Shown: piece after piece, positions 17,871 to 26,016 of the stretch | How the letters are laid out: each line of letters starts with the position of its first letter | Numbering within the stretch: the first letter of the stretch is position 1 | Origin: Daejeonella sp. JGW-45 | GTDB taxonomy: Bacteria > Bacteroidota > Bacteroidia > Sphingobacteriales > Sphingobacteriaceae | Reading direction: 5' to 3' | Assembly (NCBI RefSeq): GCF_029360805.1 | Contig: NZ_JARKNC010000010.1 | Coordinates: 186,001 to 250,000 of the forward strand | DNA: 64,000 bases | Position numbers and translations under genes: made by a program | Notes under the pieces: model-generated | The model's input: the letters and a program-made list of their open reading frames with translations, nothing else | What the model was told of the DNA's origin: nothing | Database searches by the model: none

Positions 17871-17897
17871 AAAAAAGCCCCTCATTTCTGAAGAGCT
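17871..17897 (-). terminator. tRNA-type terminator, copy 1 (after the GIY-YIG gene)
   Basis: On the minus strand AGCTCTTCA-GAAA-TGAGGGGCT followed by T6. Nearly identical hairpins recur at 18505-18531 and 18646-18671, the last directly after tRNA-Asp. Confidence 0.7.
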
Positions 17898-17899
17898 TT

Positions 17900-17962
17900 G
17901 CTAATGGTTCGAAACTCGAACCCGTCCCAACCGAAGGTCGGGATGACAGGACGGCATTCTAA
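17900..17962 (-). pseudogene. 3' half of a split tRNA-Asp-like element
   Basis: This segment matches the left part of the intact tRNA-Asp-like element at 18534-18618 with only two mismatches (acceptor 3' strand, T-arm, extra hairpin, CTGTCAT anticodon loop). The match stops at CTAA (17959-17962). The missing 5' half lies at 18451-18476, beyond the GIY-YIG gene. Confidence 0.65.
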
Positions 17963-18243
17963 TCAACTGCGCTAGATTCAAAACTGGACAAATAATTCCT
18001 GCTAGATCTTACCAGTGTTTGTATCTGTTTATGGCTGTACTTCTTCAATACTTTTTCTCTTTTTAACCCGTCACGTTTGGATATATGAAACTCGAGATAC
18101 ACTATTGCCCAAGGAAATTTGTTTCTGGTATAAGTTGACTCGCCCTTATTATGTTGCCGTAATCTTCTTAAAGGATTTTCTGTAAACCCTTTATAGTAAC
18201 TCCCATCCCTGAGGGACTGTAAGACGTAAATGTAGAATGCCAC
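17959..18243 (-). CDS. GIY-YIG nuclease-family protein
   Basis: Single-domain GIY-YIG protein of about 95 residues. The core is complete: FYIYVLQS (GIY-like strand), DGSYYKGFT (YIG-like strand), LRRLRQHN with the catalytic Arg region, and REKVLKKY with the conserved Glu. Most stand-alone family members are uncharacterised. A GTG at 18243 gives the usual family start just before AFYIYVLQ; an ATG at 18303 would add 20 atypical residues. The stop codon TAG lies exactly in the CTAA repeat where the split tRNA-Asp-like element resumes, and the last codons read D-arm-like DNA. Inference: the gene entered this tRNA locus as a small cassette. Confidence 0.8.
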   Translation of the reverse strand: MAFYIYVLQSLRDGSYYKGFTENPLRRLRQHNKGESTYTRNKFPWAIVYLEFHISKRDGLKREKVLKKYSHKQIQTLVRSSRNYLSSFESSAVD

Positions 18244-18450
18244 CACAATTGATCTTTGGAACAAATATGAAGGAAATCTTAACGTTTTTATAAGTAGGGT
18301 CAAGATACTTATTCTGCGGTTGAGCTCGAACCGAGCCGCATCTATGTAAAAGGCAGAGTTTTGAACTCGTGGTCCGTAGTTCTAATGTCTTTGATCTTTT
18401 AATAACTGTTATATCGCATAGCAACTTAAGCTTTTAGCCCCGAATACATA
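17963..18450. mobile_element. 488-bp segment with GIY-YIG gene inserted in a tRNA-Asp-like element
   Basis: CTAA occurs at both ends (17959-17962 and 18451-18454), as in a 4-bp target duplication. Left of it is the 3' half and right of it the 5' half of the tRNA-Asp-like element that is continuous at 18534-18618. The right part of the segment (about 18369-18440) resembles the tRNA-Asp start and its upstream flank at 18738-18811 (for example GTCCGTAGT and CAGCAACTTA-like stretches). No transposase and no clear terminal inverted repeats are seen. Insertion is inferred from the comparison; rearrangement of nested duplications is the alternative. Confidence 0.45.
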
Positions 18451-18476
18451 CTAACTCTAGGTCACGATGCCATTGC
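18451..18476 (-). pseudogene. 5' half of the split tRNA-Asp-like element
   Basis: Matches 18593-18618 of the unsplit element with two mismatches over 26 bases, including the acceptor-like GCAATGG. It starts exactly at CTAA, where the 3' half at 17900-17962 ends. Confidence 0.6.
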
Positions 18477-18504
18477 GGGGGCTTCAGTAAAATGTCTTAA
18501 ATGC

Positions 18505-18531
18505 AAAAAAGCCCCTCATTTCAGAAGAGCT
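18505..18531 (-). terminator. tRNA-type terminator, copy 2
   Basis: Same hairpin as 18646-18671 with one stem change (A at 18523). It follows the unsplit tRNA-Asp-like element. Confidence 0.6.
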
Positions 18532-18533
18532 TT

Positions 18534-18618
18534 GCTAATGGTTCGGAACTCGAACCCGTCCCAACCGAAGGTCGGGATGACAGGGCGGCATTCTAACTAT
18601 AGGTCACGATACCATTGC
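18534..18618 (-). pseudogene. Unsplit tRNA-Asp-like element (degenerate tRNA)
   Basis: On the minus strand it keeps the tRNA-Asp run GTTAGAATGCCGCCCTGTCA with anticodon GTC and a T-loop-like GTTCGAGT. The 3' side of the anticodon stem is lost and replaced by a hairpin (CCCGAC-CTTCG-GTTGGG). Its ends, GCAATGG and CCATTAGC, can still pair with one bulge. It is flanked by copies of the tRNA terminator. It is unlikely to be a working tRNA; it may be a relic or a tRNA-like RNA. Confidence 0.6.
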
Positions 18619-18645
18619 GGGGCTTCAGTAAAATGTCTTAAAACA

Positions 18646-18671
18646 GAAAAGCCCCTCATTTCTGAAGAGCT
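18646..18671 (-). terminator. Terminator of tRNA-Asp
   Basis: Minus-strand stem AGCTCTTCA / TGAGGGGCT with loop GAAA, followed by a short T run, 5 bp after the tRNA-Asp 3' end. Confidence 0.75.
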
Positions 18672-18676
18672 TTTTG

Positions 18677-18750
18677 CGGACCGGACGGGACTCGAACCCG
18701 CGACCTCCGCCGTGACAGGGCGGCATTCTAACCAACTGAACTACCGGTCC
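18677..18750 (-). tRNA. tRNA-Asp (GTC)
   Basis: Complete 74-nt cloverleaf: acceptor GGACCGG/CCGGTCC, D-arm GTTC...GAAT, anticodon stem CCGCC/GGCGG with loop CTGTCAC (anticodon GTC), and T-arm GCGGG-TTCGAGT-CCCGT. Discriminator is G. CCA is not encoded. It is the only intact tRNA-Asp in the locus; degenerate relatives lie to its left. Confidence 0.95.
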
Positions 18751-18866
18751 GTAGTATTAGTATTCTTAATTTTTAATAGTCGCCGTATCGCACAGCAACT
18801 TAGTTTTTACTATATCTGCTTTTCAAGCTAATCCTGAAAAGCTCAGGAAAGATACAATTTATTTTG

Positions 18867-18939
18867 TGATCCCGCTGGGATTCGAACCCAGGACCACTAC
18901 ATTAAAAGTGTAATGCTCTACCAGCTGAGCTACGGAATC
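18867..18939 (-). tRNA. tRNA-Lys (TTT)
   Basis: 73-nt cloverleaf: acceptor GATTCCG/CGGGATC (one T-G pair), D-arm GCTC...GAGC, anticodon loop ACTTTTAAT with anticodon TTT, and T-loop TTCGAAT. Discriminator is A. It lies upstream of tRNA-Asp on the same strand and may be co-transcribed. Confidence 0.93.
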
Positions 18940-19112
18940 ATTATTAGAACTACTTTTGAGATGCTTTTTCTTAAAAGTGAGGCAAATATACGGCAATAAC
19001 CCTTACAGTGCAAATAATAAAAAGCTTAATTTGTTGCCAGACCTTAATCTCCTAATATTCAATCAAAAACAATGAATTTTCGGAATAGTTTTGCCTGATC
19101 TCCCTGTATTGA

Positions 19113-20186
19113 TCAGGCAAATGAGCCTTCCTTCATCTTTTCCGCATTCTCTGCAAGCTGTAATTCGTCGATGATTTCCTGGATGTCGCCGTTCATTACG
19201 TTCGGAAGATTGTAAATTGTAAGCCCGATCCTATGCTCGGTAACCCGGCCTTGAGGGTAGTTATATGTCCTGATCTTCGCCGACCTGTCGCCGGTGGCCA
19301 CCATAGTCTTGCGTTTCTTCGAAGTTTCCTCCAGCATTTTTGCATGCTCAAGCTCATAAATCCGGCTTCGCAGAACAGCGAACGCCTTATCAAAATTCTT
19401 AAGCTGTGATTTCTGGTCCTGACACTGGGCCACGATGCCGGTTGGTAAGTGAGTTAAACGCACAGCAGAATAGGTTGTATTAACCGATTGCCCGCCCGGT
19501 CCTGAGGAACAGAACAGATCTTTTCGTACATCATTCATGCTGATCTGAACATCGAACTCATCTGCTTCAGGCAAAACAACAACGGAGGCTGCTGAGGTAT
19601 GCACGCGGCCGGCAGTTTCAGTGTCGGGAACCCGCTGCACCCGGTGGACGCCTGATTCGTATTTCAACTGTCCATATGCATCCTCGCCGTTTACATTAAA
19701 AACAACCTCTTTATAACCTCCCGCAGTGCCCTCGGTAACATCAACCACCTCCATTCTCCATCCTTTACGTTCACAGAAACGGGTATACATACGATAAAGG
19801 TCGCCGGCAAAAAGAGCCGCTTCATCGCCACCAGTACCGCCTCGGATCTCCACAATAGCATTCTTGCCATCTTCAGGATCCTGAGGGATAAGCATCATCC
19901 GGATCTTCTCCTCTAACTCCTCCTGTCGGGGAATGAGTTCTTCAAGTTCCATCTTAGCCATCTCCCGCATCTCCTCGTCCTTTTCAGTGGCGAGCAAGCC
20001 TTTGTTGGCTTCGATGTTACTCACAACAAGACTGTAGACCTTATATTCGTCCACAATTTTGGTAAGGTCCTTATATTCTTTATTGAGCTGGGCAAAACGC
20101 TTCATATCACTCATGGTAGCCGGGTTGCTTAGTTCCCGCTCCACATCCTGCCAGCGCTCTTTTATTAATTCTAGTTTATCTAACAT
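19113..20186 (-). CDS. prfA: Peptide chain release factor 1
   Basis: Recognises UAA and UAG in the ribosomal A site and releases the peptide. The GGQ catalytic motif is at residues 231-233 ([10 protein letters not shown]). The codon-reading tripeptide is P-D-T at 187-189 ([10 protein letters not shown]), the P-x-T form of RF1 rather than the SPF of RF2. The N-terminal helical domain and length (357) are normal. It is a single gene with an exact TATTTTTG -7 element 44 nt upstream, divergent from nothing and next to tRNA genes. Confidence 0.97.
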   Translation of the reverse strand: MLDKLELIKERWQDVERELSNPATMSDMKRFAQLNKEYKDLTKIVDEYKVYSLVVSNIEANKGLLATEKDEEMREMAKMELEELIPRQEELEEKIRMMLIPQDPEDGKNAIVEIRGGTGGDEAALFAGDLYRMYTRFCERKGWRMEVVDVTEGTAGGYKEVVFNVNGEDAYGQLKYESGVHRVQRVPDTETAGRVHTSAASVVVLPEADEFDVQISMNDVRKDLFCSSGPGGQSVNTTYSAVRLTHLPTGIVAQCQDQKSQLKNFDKAFAVLRSRIYELEHAKMLEETSKKRKTMVATGDRSAKIRTYNYPQGRVTEHRIGLTIYNLPNVMNGDIQEIIDELQLAENAEKMKEGSFA

Positions 20187-20230
20187 CTCTTACAGCGCAA
20201 AACCTGTTAAATGGCTTTGCTAATATTTTA

Positions 20231-20238
20231 CAAAAATA
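20231..20238 (-). promoter_or_regulatory. Candidate -7 element of prfA
   Basis: Minus-strand TATTTTTG matches TAnnTTTG exactly, 44 nt before the ATG. No matched -33 TTG. Confidence 0.4.
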
Positions 20239-20367
20239 CGGGTTTTTCATCATTTTATAATTGTTTTTTATCTACTATGAAGCTATCATGAGCATGCATC
20301 ACCGTAGCAAGCCGATGCTAATGATGGTTTCGGATAATAAATTAATCGCGATAAGAACAGGAATATT

Positions 20368-21135
20368 CTATGACTGTATGGCTCGGGCCAGATCGCGTTC
20401 GAAATACTCCAGTTTCAGATTTTCACCGTCAAAAACAGCATAGGAGTTATATATTAACCATTCACCAAGATTAATATACCTGCTGTTACCCAAACTGAGG
20501 TCGAGGGGAAGGTGCCTGTGACCAAAGATCATATAGTCGAAATGATCCTGTTGAAGCAGTTCCTGAGAATATTTATATAACCATTCCTTCCCGGCATCCT
20601 CGAAGACTTCCTCTTTAGCATTTTGAGCCCTGCTGCTCTTCGACCAGCGCTGTGCGATGCCAATTCCCAGGTTAGGATGAAGGCGGGCGAAAAGCCATTG
20701 ACATACTTTGCTGCGGAAGATCTTTTTCAGGATCTTATACATCTTGTCGCCCGGGCCAAGCCCGTCGCCATGATGAAGGTAAAACTTCTTACCGTTTCGT
20801 TCCATGATCAGCTCGTCCGAAACGATCTTAATTCCCATTTCCTGTCCGAAGTAATCGAACATCCACATGTCGTGATTACCCTTAAAAAAAGTGATCTTAA
20901 TGCCTGAATCACTTAATTCGGCAAGCTTGCCCTGGAAACGGATGAAGCCCCTCGGAATAACCGTGGCATATTCAAACCAAAAGTCGAATACATCACCCAT
21001 GAGAAAGATTTCAGCGGCGTCTGCTTTTATTAGATCAAGCCACCGTACTATCCGGTCTTCACGCTCACGGCTGCTCTTCCTGTCCGGAACCCCTAAATGA
21101 AAATCTGATGCGAAGTAAATCTTAGTGCCGGGCAT
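20368..21135 (-). CDS. lpxH: UDP-2,3-diacylglucosamine diphosphatase (LpxH-like)
   Basis: Calcineurin-like phosphoesterase that makes lipid X in lipid A synthesis at the inner membrane face. The metal-site motifs are in place: SDFHLG (Asp11, His13), MGDVFDFW (Asp48), KGNHD (residues 85-89), HHGDG and GHRHLPL. The family's specific FDFWFEY and the helical cap are present. Length of 255 is typical for Bacteroidota. It is monocistronic; TACTTTTG lies only 5 nt before the ATG and may be a chance match. Confidence 0.88.
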   Translation of the reverse strand: MPGTKIYFASDFHLGVPDRKSSREREDRIVRWLDLIKADAAEIFLMGDVFDFWFEYATVIPRGFIRFQGKLAELSDSGIKITFFKGNHDMWMFDYFGQEMGIKIVSDELIMERNGKKFYLHHGDGLGPGDKMYKILKKIFRSKVCQWLFARLHPNLGIGIAQRWSKSSRAQNAKEEVFEDAGKEWLYKYSQELLQQDHFDYMIFGHRHLPLDLSLGNSRYINLGEWLIYNSYAVFDGENLKLEYFERDLARAIQS

Positions 21136-21327
21136 GAGATCAAAAGTACAAAATTTTAATATCCTGACCTCAGATCAGGTCAAATGCCCTGGCATATTCG
21201 CCCAATTCGTAATACGAGTTAGTATTTAGTTTTTGTCTGATGTTCAGCTCTCTCTCCTCCGTCATTTCGTAAAAATAGGGAATTCAAACCAGAGACGTTG
21301 GAATGTTTTTGTGTGATGTATCTCTGC

Positions 21328-22113
21328 CTATATCCCAAGGAACCTCTTCAGGTTGCCCGACCTGATCATTTCCTTAGTGTCTTCATCTGCCTCATCAGGC
21401 CTCAGCGATTCTATTCGCAGCAAGCCGGTAGCATAATCCAATACCGGTGAGTGTGTTCCGAAACAGAACTTCTCCCTGCCGTAGGTTTTTAAAAGCCCTC
21501 CAAGATCCAGCACATTACGCCCGGATGTGTCCATAAGCACATTGCTTTTCTTAATCAGCTCGGTATCTTCTTCATTCAAAGCAACGTTGTTTGCCAGGTT
21601 TACTATAAGATATTTTGCATCCGGCACTTCACGGATTATGGGCATGACGTCGGCAAGCCTCCATTCTTTTTCTACATCAAGCCAGGAGCTCGGGCGGCTA
21701 TCCACCATCCGCAAGGATAGCGATACAGGCACACCACGGTCGCGGGCCATTTTAACCAGCTCGATACAGGCTGGATTTGAAAGCTCGTAGCCATGATATA
21801 TAGGATGAAGGCGTATCCCTTTCATTCCAAAGCGGCCGATAGAGGTCTCGAAATCTCCCTTCCATCCGTTGTATATCGGGTTGATCACCGCGAATGGAAT
21901 AAAACGGTTCTGGTAGGCTTTTTTGGAACGGATCTCCTCATACAGCTCTTCGTTGGCAAACTGGGTATTCTTATAAAAGATACCATTCAGGCTGCTGACT
22001 ACCGACATATCGGTGCCAAATTCCTCCATCCTCTCAGACAGGGCAGGGAAGTTATTATACTTTAATTGAAGAAATGGCCAGTGGCCGATGTATGAATTGC
22101 TATCAACCAACAT
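21328..22113 (-). CDS. Amidohydrolase-fold (TIM-barrel) protein lacking canonical metal ligands
   Basis: 261-residue protein of the amidohydrolase-2 type fold, cytoplasmic (no signal). The first strand reads VDSNSYIGHWP, where active relatives have D-x-H-x-H, and the last metal-Asp region reads CFGTHSPVLD, with His in place of the usual Asp. Other fold features (RLHPIYHGYEL, MDTSGRN) remain. Its start overlaps the end of the preceding hydrolase gene by 11 bp, so the two are surely co-expressed. It may be a non-catalytic partner or use a different metal site; the family assignment is good, the activity unknown. Confidence 0.75.
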   Translation of the reverse strand: MLVDSNSYIGHWPFLQLKYNNFPALSERMEEFGTDMSVVSSLNGIFYKNTQFANEELYEEIRSKKAYQNRFIPFAVINPIYNGWKGDFETSIGRFGMKGIRLHPIYHGYELSNPACIELVKMARDRGVPVSLSLRMVDSRPSSWLDVEKEWRLADVMPIIREVPDAKYLIVNLANNVALNEEDTELIKKSNVLMDTSGRNVLDLGGLLKTYGREKFCFGTHSPVLDYATGLLRIESLRPDEADEDTKEMIRSGNLKRFLGI

Positions 22114-23035
22114 GTTTACCTGCCTTTCTTAATATATTGTTATAGTTGTCAAAGAATATTTTCCTGCGTTGTGCATCAGTCATTTTTGCTGATATAATAT
22201 GACCTACTCCCTGGTAGAAGCTGTTGTCGCAGCCAAACAGCAGCCTGTCTTCGCCAATATACCTCAGCGCGAACTCGACCATATTGGCTATGTTATTACT
22301 CCCCGAAAGATCGACGTATACATTTGGCGAATGCTGCAATGCCTTACATGCATCTTCCCAGTCGACCCCGCCGGCCGTATGCGCGAACTGGAACATAGCT
22401 TCCGGGTAACGTTTTGCTATCTCCACGAAGTCTTCCGGAATTGAAATGTTTTTGGGCTCTCTCGCATTATACTTGACACGCGCCTTACCGATTGGTGAAT
22501 GCATCAGGATGATCAGCTTCAGGTCTATGAACTTTTCAATGATCGGATAGAATAGCGGGCTGTTTATCTTAACGTGGTTATAGAGCTTCATGCCGGTAAA
22601 GCCAAGGTCAACACAGCGCTTGATCTCTTCCATCGACTCTTTTTTGTAGGTGGGATTGAGGGTTAACTGCCCCAGAAACCTATCCGGGTGCGCTTTAACC
22701 GCTCCAATTATCGCATCGTTACATGCCCTGAACTCTTCAGGTAGTCCCTTGCTGCCCGGAGCCATAGGTTTGGATATTACCAGCTTGTCTATTCCGAGAC
22801 GGTCGGCATAACTGATGTTGGAAGCATTCGTTGCTCCCGCCAGGCCGAAGTGCGCATGTGAATCAATCTTGCGATATTTTTTTACTTCGGCCATCAGGTC
22901 GATCTTTTTTGCGGCTTCTGCCTCCACCCGGGATTCTTCTTCCCGGCCGGAACCCATAAGGGTATTACCTAAGAGAATACCAGCCGCCGAAGCTGCTGTA
23001 CCTCCCACAAACGTTCTGCGGTTTATTTTGAACAT
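22103..23035 (-). CDS. Exported amidohydrolase family protein
   Basis: 310-residue metal-dependent hydrolase. A Tat-type signal (NRRTFVGGTAASAAGILLG) predicts export after folding. The catalytic barrel has KIDSHAHFG with the H-x-H pair, MHSPIGKA and FQFAHTAGG with further His ligands, and LLFGCDNS with the Asp. The substrate cannot be told; relatives act on aromatic acids or lactones. It is the upstream member of a pair with the ligand-poor paralogue and lies near a Dabb protein. Confidence 0.82.
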   Translation of the reverse strand: MFKINRRTFVGGTAASAAGILLGNTLMGSGREEESRVEAEAAKKIDLMAEVKKYRKIDSHAHFGLAGATNASNISYADRLGIDKLVISKPMAPGSKGLPEEFRACNDAIIGAVKAHPDRFLGQLTLNPTYKKESMEEIKRCVDLGFTGMKLYNHVKINSPLFYPIIEKFIDLKLIILMHSPIGKARVKYNAREPKNISIPEDFVEIAKRYPEAMFQFAHTAGGVDWEDACKALQHSPNVYVDLSGSNNIANMVEFALRYIGEDRLLFGCDNSFYQGVGHIISAKMTDAQRRKIFFDNYNNILRKAGKHVG

Positions 23036-23152
23036 ATCTACTACTTAATTTACTGTGCTCCGAAAGCCTGTAGGCATCAACGGGCACGTACCCACAAGAT
23101 AGAAGTTTCCATGGAAATGGAAGATAATAATTTTAAGAAAGTTGTTTTTTCT

Positions 23153-23557
23153 TTAAACCTCGGAAGAATCGTAAACCACAACCTTCGACCAAAGATGGCT
23201 ATAGTCTTTTACGAACGCCAGATGTATAGGATGGACCTGGTAAGCAGCTTCTCCGGCAATATCACTAAAGAGCGTCAATGCTGATACTCCCCATGAGTCA
23301 TCCACTACCGGGCGCTTATCGGTTGCGGCAACCACGCCAATTAGAAGTTTTCGTACCGACTCGATCTTTTGAAGGGTTTTGAGGCCCCTTATCAGCTGTG
23401 CGCGATCTTCTGACGAAGCTGGGTTTTTAAGCCAGAAGTAAACCTGGTGTGCGATGACTTTCTCTTCTGCCACCATGGCCGTCGCCGGGCTTAGTGTTGT
23501 AACAGCTGCTAAGCCTGCGGCCGACGCAATGAATTTTCTTCTGCTGGGTGTTTTCAT
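23153..23557 (-). CDS. Exported Dabb (stress-responsive alpha/beta barrel) protein
   Basis: 134 residues starting at the ATG at 23557, which sits directly before a Tat-like signal (SRRKFIASAAGLAAVTTL). The mature part is a Dabb domain (IAHQVYFWLKNPAS, VSALTLFSD, HLAFVKDYSHLWSKVVVYDS). Dabb domains dimerise as ferredoxin-like barrels; secreted Bacteroidota members have no known activity. It lies 117 bp upstream of the amidohydrolase pair on the same strand and may belong to that pathway (inference). Confidence 0.8.
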   Translation of the reverse strand: MKTPSRRKFIASAAGLAAVTTLSPATAMVAEEKVIAHQVYFWLKNPASSEDRAQLIRGLKTLQKIESVRKLLIGVVAATDKRPVVDDSWGVSALTLFSDIAGEAAYQVHPIHLAFVKDYSHLWSKVVVYDSSEV

Positions 23558-23690
23558 GGAGTTTGCACGGTATGGTACTAACCTAGCATTTTTTTTTAAT
23601 AAAGCAAACGCGGGTCTCACGCCGGCTGACCCAGGAATTAACACACCAGCTCCTGTTTGATTTAATTTATCTGGGAAGAAAGACCGCTCA

Positions 23691-25412
23691 CTATGCTGTA
23701 GGAAGTGTGAACCAAAACGTGCTACCTTGTCCTAATACGGAATCTACGCCAATCGTACCCTTGTGGCGTTCGATAATTTGTGCTGAAATATAAAGGCCCA
23801 GGCCCAGACCTGAGAATTGTATACCGGAAGGATCGACCCGGTAATACCGGCCAAAGAGATGCGGAAGTTTCTCAGGGGGTATTCCAATCCCGAAATCCTG
23901 CACCGAGGTTTTTACCATTCCGTTCTCCCGCGCAACCTTTAGTTTTATAGTTTTCGAGTCGGGGGCATATTTTACCGCATTGTTAACCAGGTTAACAACA
24001 ACCTGGTCTATCCGCGGGTAATCTGCGCATACTTCGACTTCCTCGTCGCCTTCAAAAATGAAGTTGTAGCTCGAATCGGCTTTTACGTGATTGCAGCAGT
24101 CATTTATAAGCGTTGAAAGATTAAACTTGGTTTTGTTCAGCGGAAGCTGGCCATGCTGGATCTTTGAAACGTTCATCAGGTCTTCTGTCAGGTAAAGTAT
24201 CTTGAGCAGGTTCTTGTTGGCCTTATCAAGGAATTCAGGAATTTTTTCCGACCCCGGATTGGAACTTACTATTCTCGAAAGCAGCTGCATGGACGCCTTG
24301 AGAGAAGTAAGCGGGGTTTTTAATTCATGGCTCGCTATACTGATAAACTCGTCTTTCTGCTGGGATATTTTCCTCCGGTTAGTAACATCCATGAAGGTAC
24401 CGATGCCCCCCACCAGGTTTCCATACCGATCGCGAAGAGGTGCCGCATTCAGTGAGATATAAAAGCGTTCGGCGTTTTTAGGCTGCACAGCAATTTCATA
24501 ATCATAAACTTCCTTACCGCGGGCCATCATAACCATTATCGGGTGCTCTTCGGCTGGCAGGTCACTGCCGTCTATCTTCAGGTTTTTCCATTGATCACAG
24601 CCGAAAATGGTCGTCAGCTTTTCGTCTTTGCTGCCGCACAGGATCTTTTGAGCCATCGGGTTGGCGTATGTCAGGCGCCCTTCCAGGTCTACAATTACAA
24701 CTCCCTCAGCCATTGTTTCAAGTATCCGGGTTAACCGCTCCTGGTTATTTCGCAGATCTTCCTCGATCCTGGTTTTATCGCTGAGTGTTATTTCGAGCTC
24801 CCGCGTACGTTCCTTAACCGTGGCTTCCAGGTTTGAATTCAATAAGCGCGCTATTTTCTGTGCTTCTTCCAGTTGCTCATTTTTTTGCACCAGGATCTTT
24901 TCTGTTTCTTTTTGACTGCTCAGATCAGTCAGGATCATGCTCATGGAAACACCTTCGTCCAGATCCAGGGTTTTCATAGATATCAATACCGGCAAACCGT
25001 TGGAGGTTGAACTCCTTAGTAAAAGTTCTGCCTTAATGTTTTGATCCCAGGCTCTTAATATCAAGGCCCTGAAGGTGTTCTGATATTCTGGTATAATGAA
25101 TTTTACGAATTGTTGCCCGATCACTTTTTCCAGCGGCAGGCCCAGCATGGTAGCAAATTGTGAATTAGAGTAAAGGATGAGGTTATCTTTGTTTAAGGTA
25201 ACAGCGCCCTCTGTCATCTGCTCGATAAAGATCCGGTAAGTATGGTCCGCGCTTTTAAGCGAGTATACCTGGTGACCGTCCTTGTTTTTTACAACAAGGG
25301 CATCTACCTCGCCTGAACGTATCGCCTCAAGAGTGTCATTCGACTCCTCCAGTTGAATGCGGACCTCATTCAGCTCTGCCAGCAACTCTTCATATGACTT
25401 TGAACTTTTCAA
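23691..25412 (-). CDS. PAS-domain sensor histidine kinase of the Kai operon
   Basis: 573-residue soluble kinase. A short N-terminal coiled coil is followed by two PAS domains (about 55-180 and 225-345) linked by a coiled coil. HisKA carries the phospho-acceptor His362 in SHELKTPLTSLKAS, and HATPase_c has NLVNNAVKYAP, DFGIGIPPEKL and GLGLGLY. No receiver and no transmembrane helix. The start must be a TTG at 25412, since an in-frame stop lies just upstream and no ATG is near. It begins 9 bp after the second kaiB, so it is the likely output kinase of the Kai proteins, analogous to SasA but without a KaiB-like input domain (inference). Confidence 0.88.
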   Translation of the reverse strand: MKSSKSYEELLAELNEVRIQLEESNDTLEAIRSGEVDALVVKNKDGHQVYSLKSADHTYRIFIEQMTEGAVTLNKDNLILYSNSQFATMLGLPLEKVIGQQFVKFIIPEYQNTFRALILRAWDQNIKAELLLRSSTSNGLPVLISMKTLDLDEGVSMSMILTDLSSQKETEKILVQKNEQLEEAQKIARLLNSNLEATVKERTRELEITLSDKTRIEEDLRNNQERLTRILETMAEGVVIVDLEGRLTYANPMAQKILCGSKDEKLTTIFGCDQWKNLKIDGSDLPAEEHPIMVMMARGKEVYDYEIAVQPKNAERFYISLNAAPLRDRYGNLVGGIGTFMDVTNRRKISQQKDEFISIASHELKTPLTSLKASMQLLSRIVSSNPGSEKIPEFLDKANKNLLKILYLTEDLMNVSKIQHGQLPLNKTKFNLSTLINDCCNHVKADSSYNFIFEGDEEVEVCADYPRIDQVVVNLVNNAVKYAPDSKTIKLKVARENGMVKTSVQDFGIGIPPEKLPHLFGRYYRVDPSGIQFSGLGLGLYISAQIIERHKGTIGVDSVLGQGSTFWFTLPTA

Positions 25413-25421
25413 GAAATCAAA

Positions 25422-25727
25422 TTATGTTAATCCCAGACCCTTTAAAACTTTTTCTCTCTCCGACATATCGCCTATAAGTCGTCTGACGGGAAGAGGCGAT
25501 TTCTTTAACAGCAAAGGCACGGCAGCTACGTCTTCGGATTTTACCAGCTGCGGCTGCTGATGGATATCGATGATCTCCAGCTCATATCTCCCCTTTAAAT
25601 GCATTTCGCAAATATTCCGCAGATTATTGATAGCCTTAACTGAATTTGATGAAGTGCCTGAAACGAATAGCCTCAAAATATAGAATTCTTCGGTTGGGAC
25701 GCTCTCATCCATGGTAAAATTCTGCAT
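25422..25727 (-). CDS. kaiB: KaiB-like protein 2
   Basis: 101-residue KaiB homologue. It keeps the thioredoxin-like KaiB pattern: YILRLFVSGTSSNSVKAINN, a Pro-rich VPLLLKKSPLPVRRLIGDM and EREKVLKGLGL. Compared with KaiB 1 it has an N-terminal extension of about 13 residues and differs in the middle (IIDIHQQPQLVKSEDVAAV), so the two are old paralogues and not a recent duplication. It lies between kaiB 1 (gap 10 bp) and the kinase. Confidence 0.88.
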   Translation of the reverse strand: MQNFTMDESVPTEEFYILRLFVSGTSSNSVKAINNLRNICEMHLKGRYELEIIDIHQQPQLVKSEDVAAVPLLLKKSPLPVRRLIGDMSEREKVLKGLGLT

Positions 25728-25737
25728 GTTCGCTGTT

Positions 25738-26016
25738 TTACAATTGCCTGATATCCAAACCCACTAATACCTTTTCCTGATTGGAAAGATCCCCGATAAT
25801 CTTTCGTACTGGCTCCGGCACTTTCTTTACAAGAGTGGGGATAGCCAGGATCTGGTCTCCCTCAGCGAGCTGGGGATTTACCAGCAGGTCGATAACCTCT
25901 ATACTATATTGTCCTTTAAGATGCTCTTCACAGTATTTCTTAAGGTTATTGAGTGCGGTAACTGACCGGGACGTCTGTCCGGCTATGTAAAGCCGTAGTT
26001 GATATGCTTTTTCCAC
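25738..26016 (-). CDS. kaiB: KaiB-like protein 1
   Basis: 92-residue protein very close to cyanobacterial KaiB in motif layout: [57 protein letters not shown] and [11 protein letters not shown]. KaiB binds the CI ring of KaiC after a fold switch; the residues around the switch region are kept. The start codon is GTG at 26016, sharing its G with the kaiC stop (TAGTG), so translation is probably coupled. Confidence 0.92.
   Translation of the reverse strand: MEKAYQLRLYIAGQTSRSVTALNNLKKYCEEHLKGQYSIEVIDLLVNPQLAEGDQILAIPTLVKKVPEPVRKIIGDLSNQEKVLVGLDIRQL

Larger units (their letters stand above)
18455..18672. repeat. Tandem direct repeat in the tRNA-Asp locus (about 140-bp unit)
   Basis: The stretch from GGTCACGAT through GCTTCAGTAAAATGTCTTAAA to the terminator GCCCCTCATTTC...GAAGAGCTTT occurs at about 18460-18533 and again at about 18602-18673, nearly identical. 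The repeat unit joins the 5' part of the tRNA-like element to the terminator of the next copy, as expected from unequal recombination. Confidence 0.65.
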
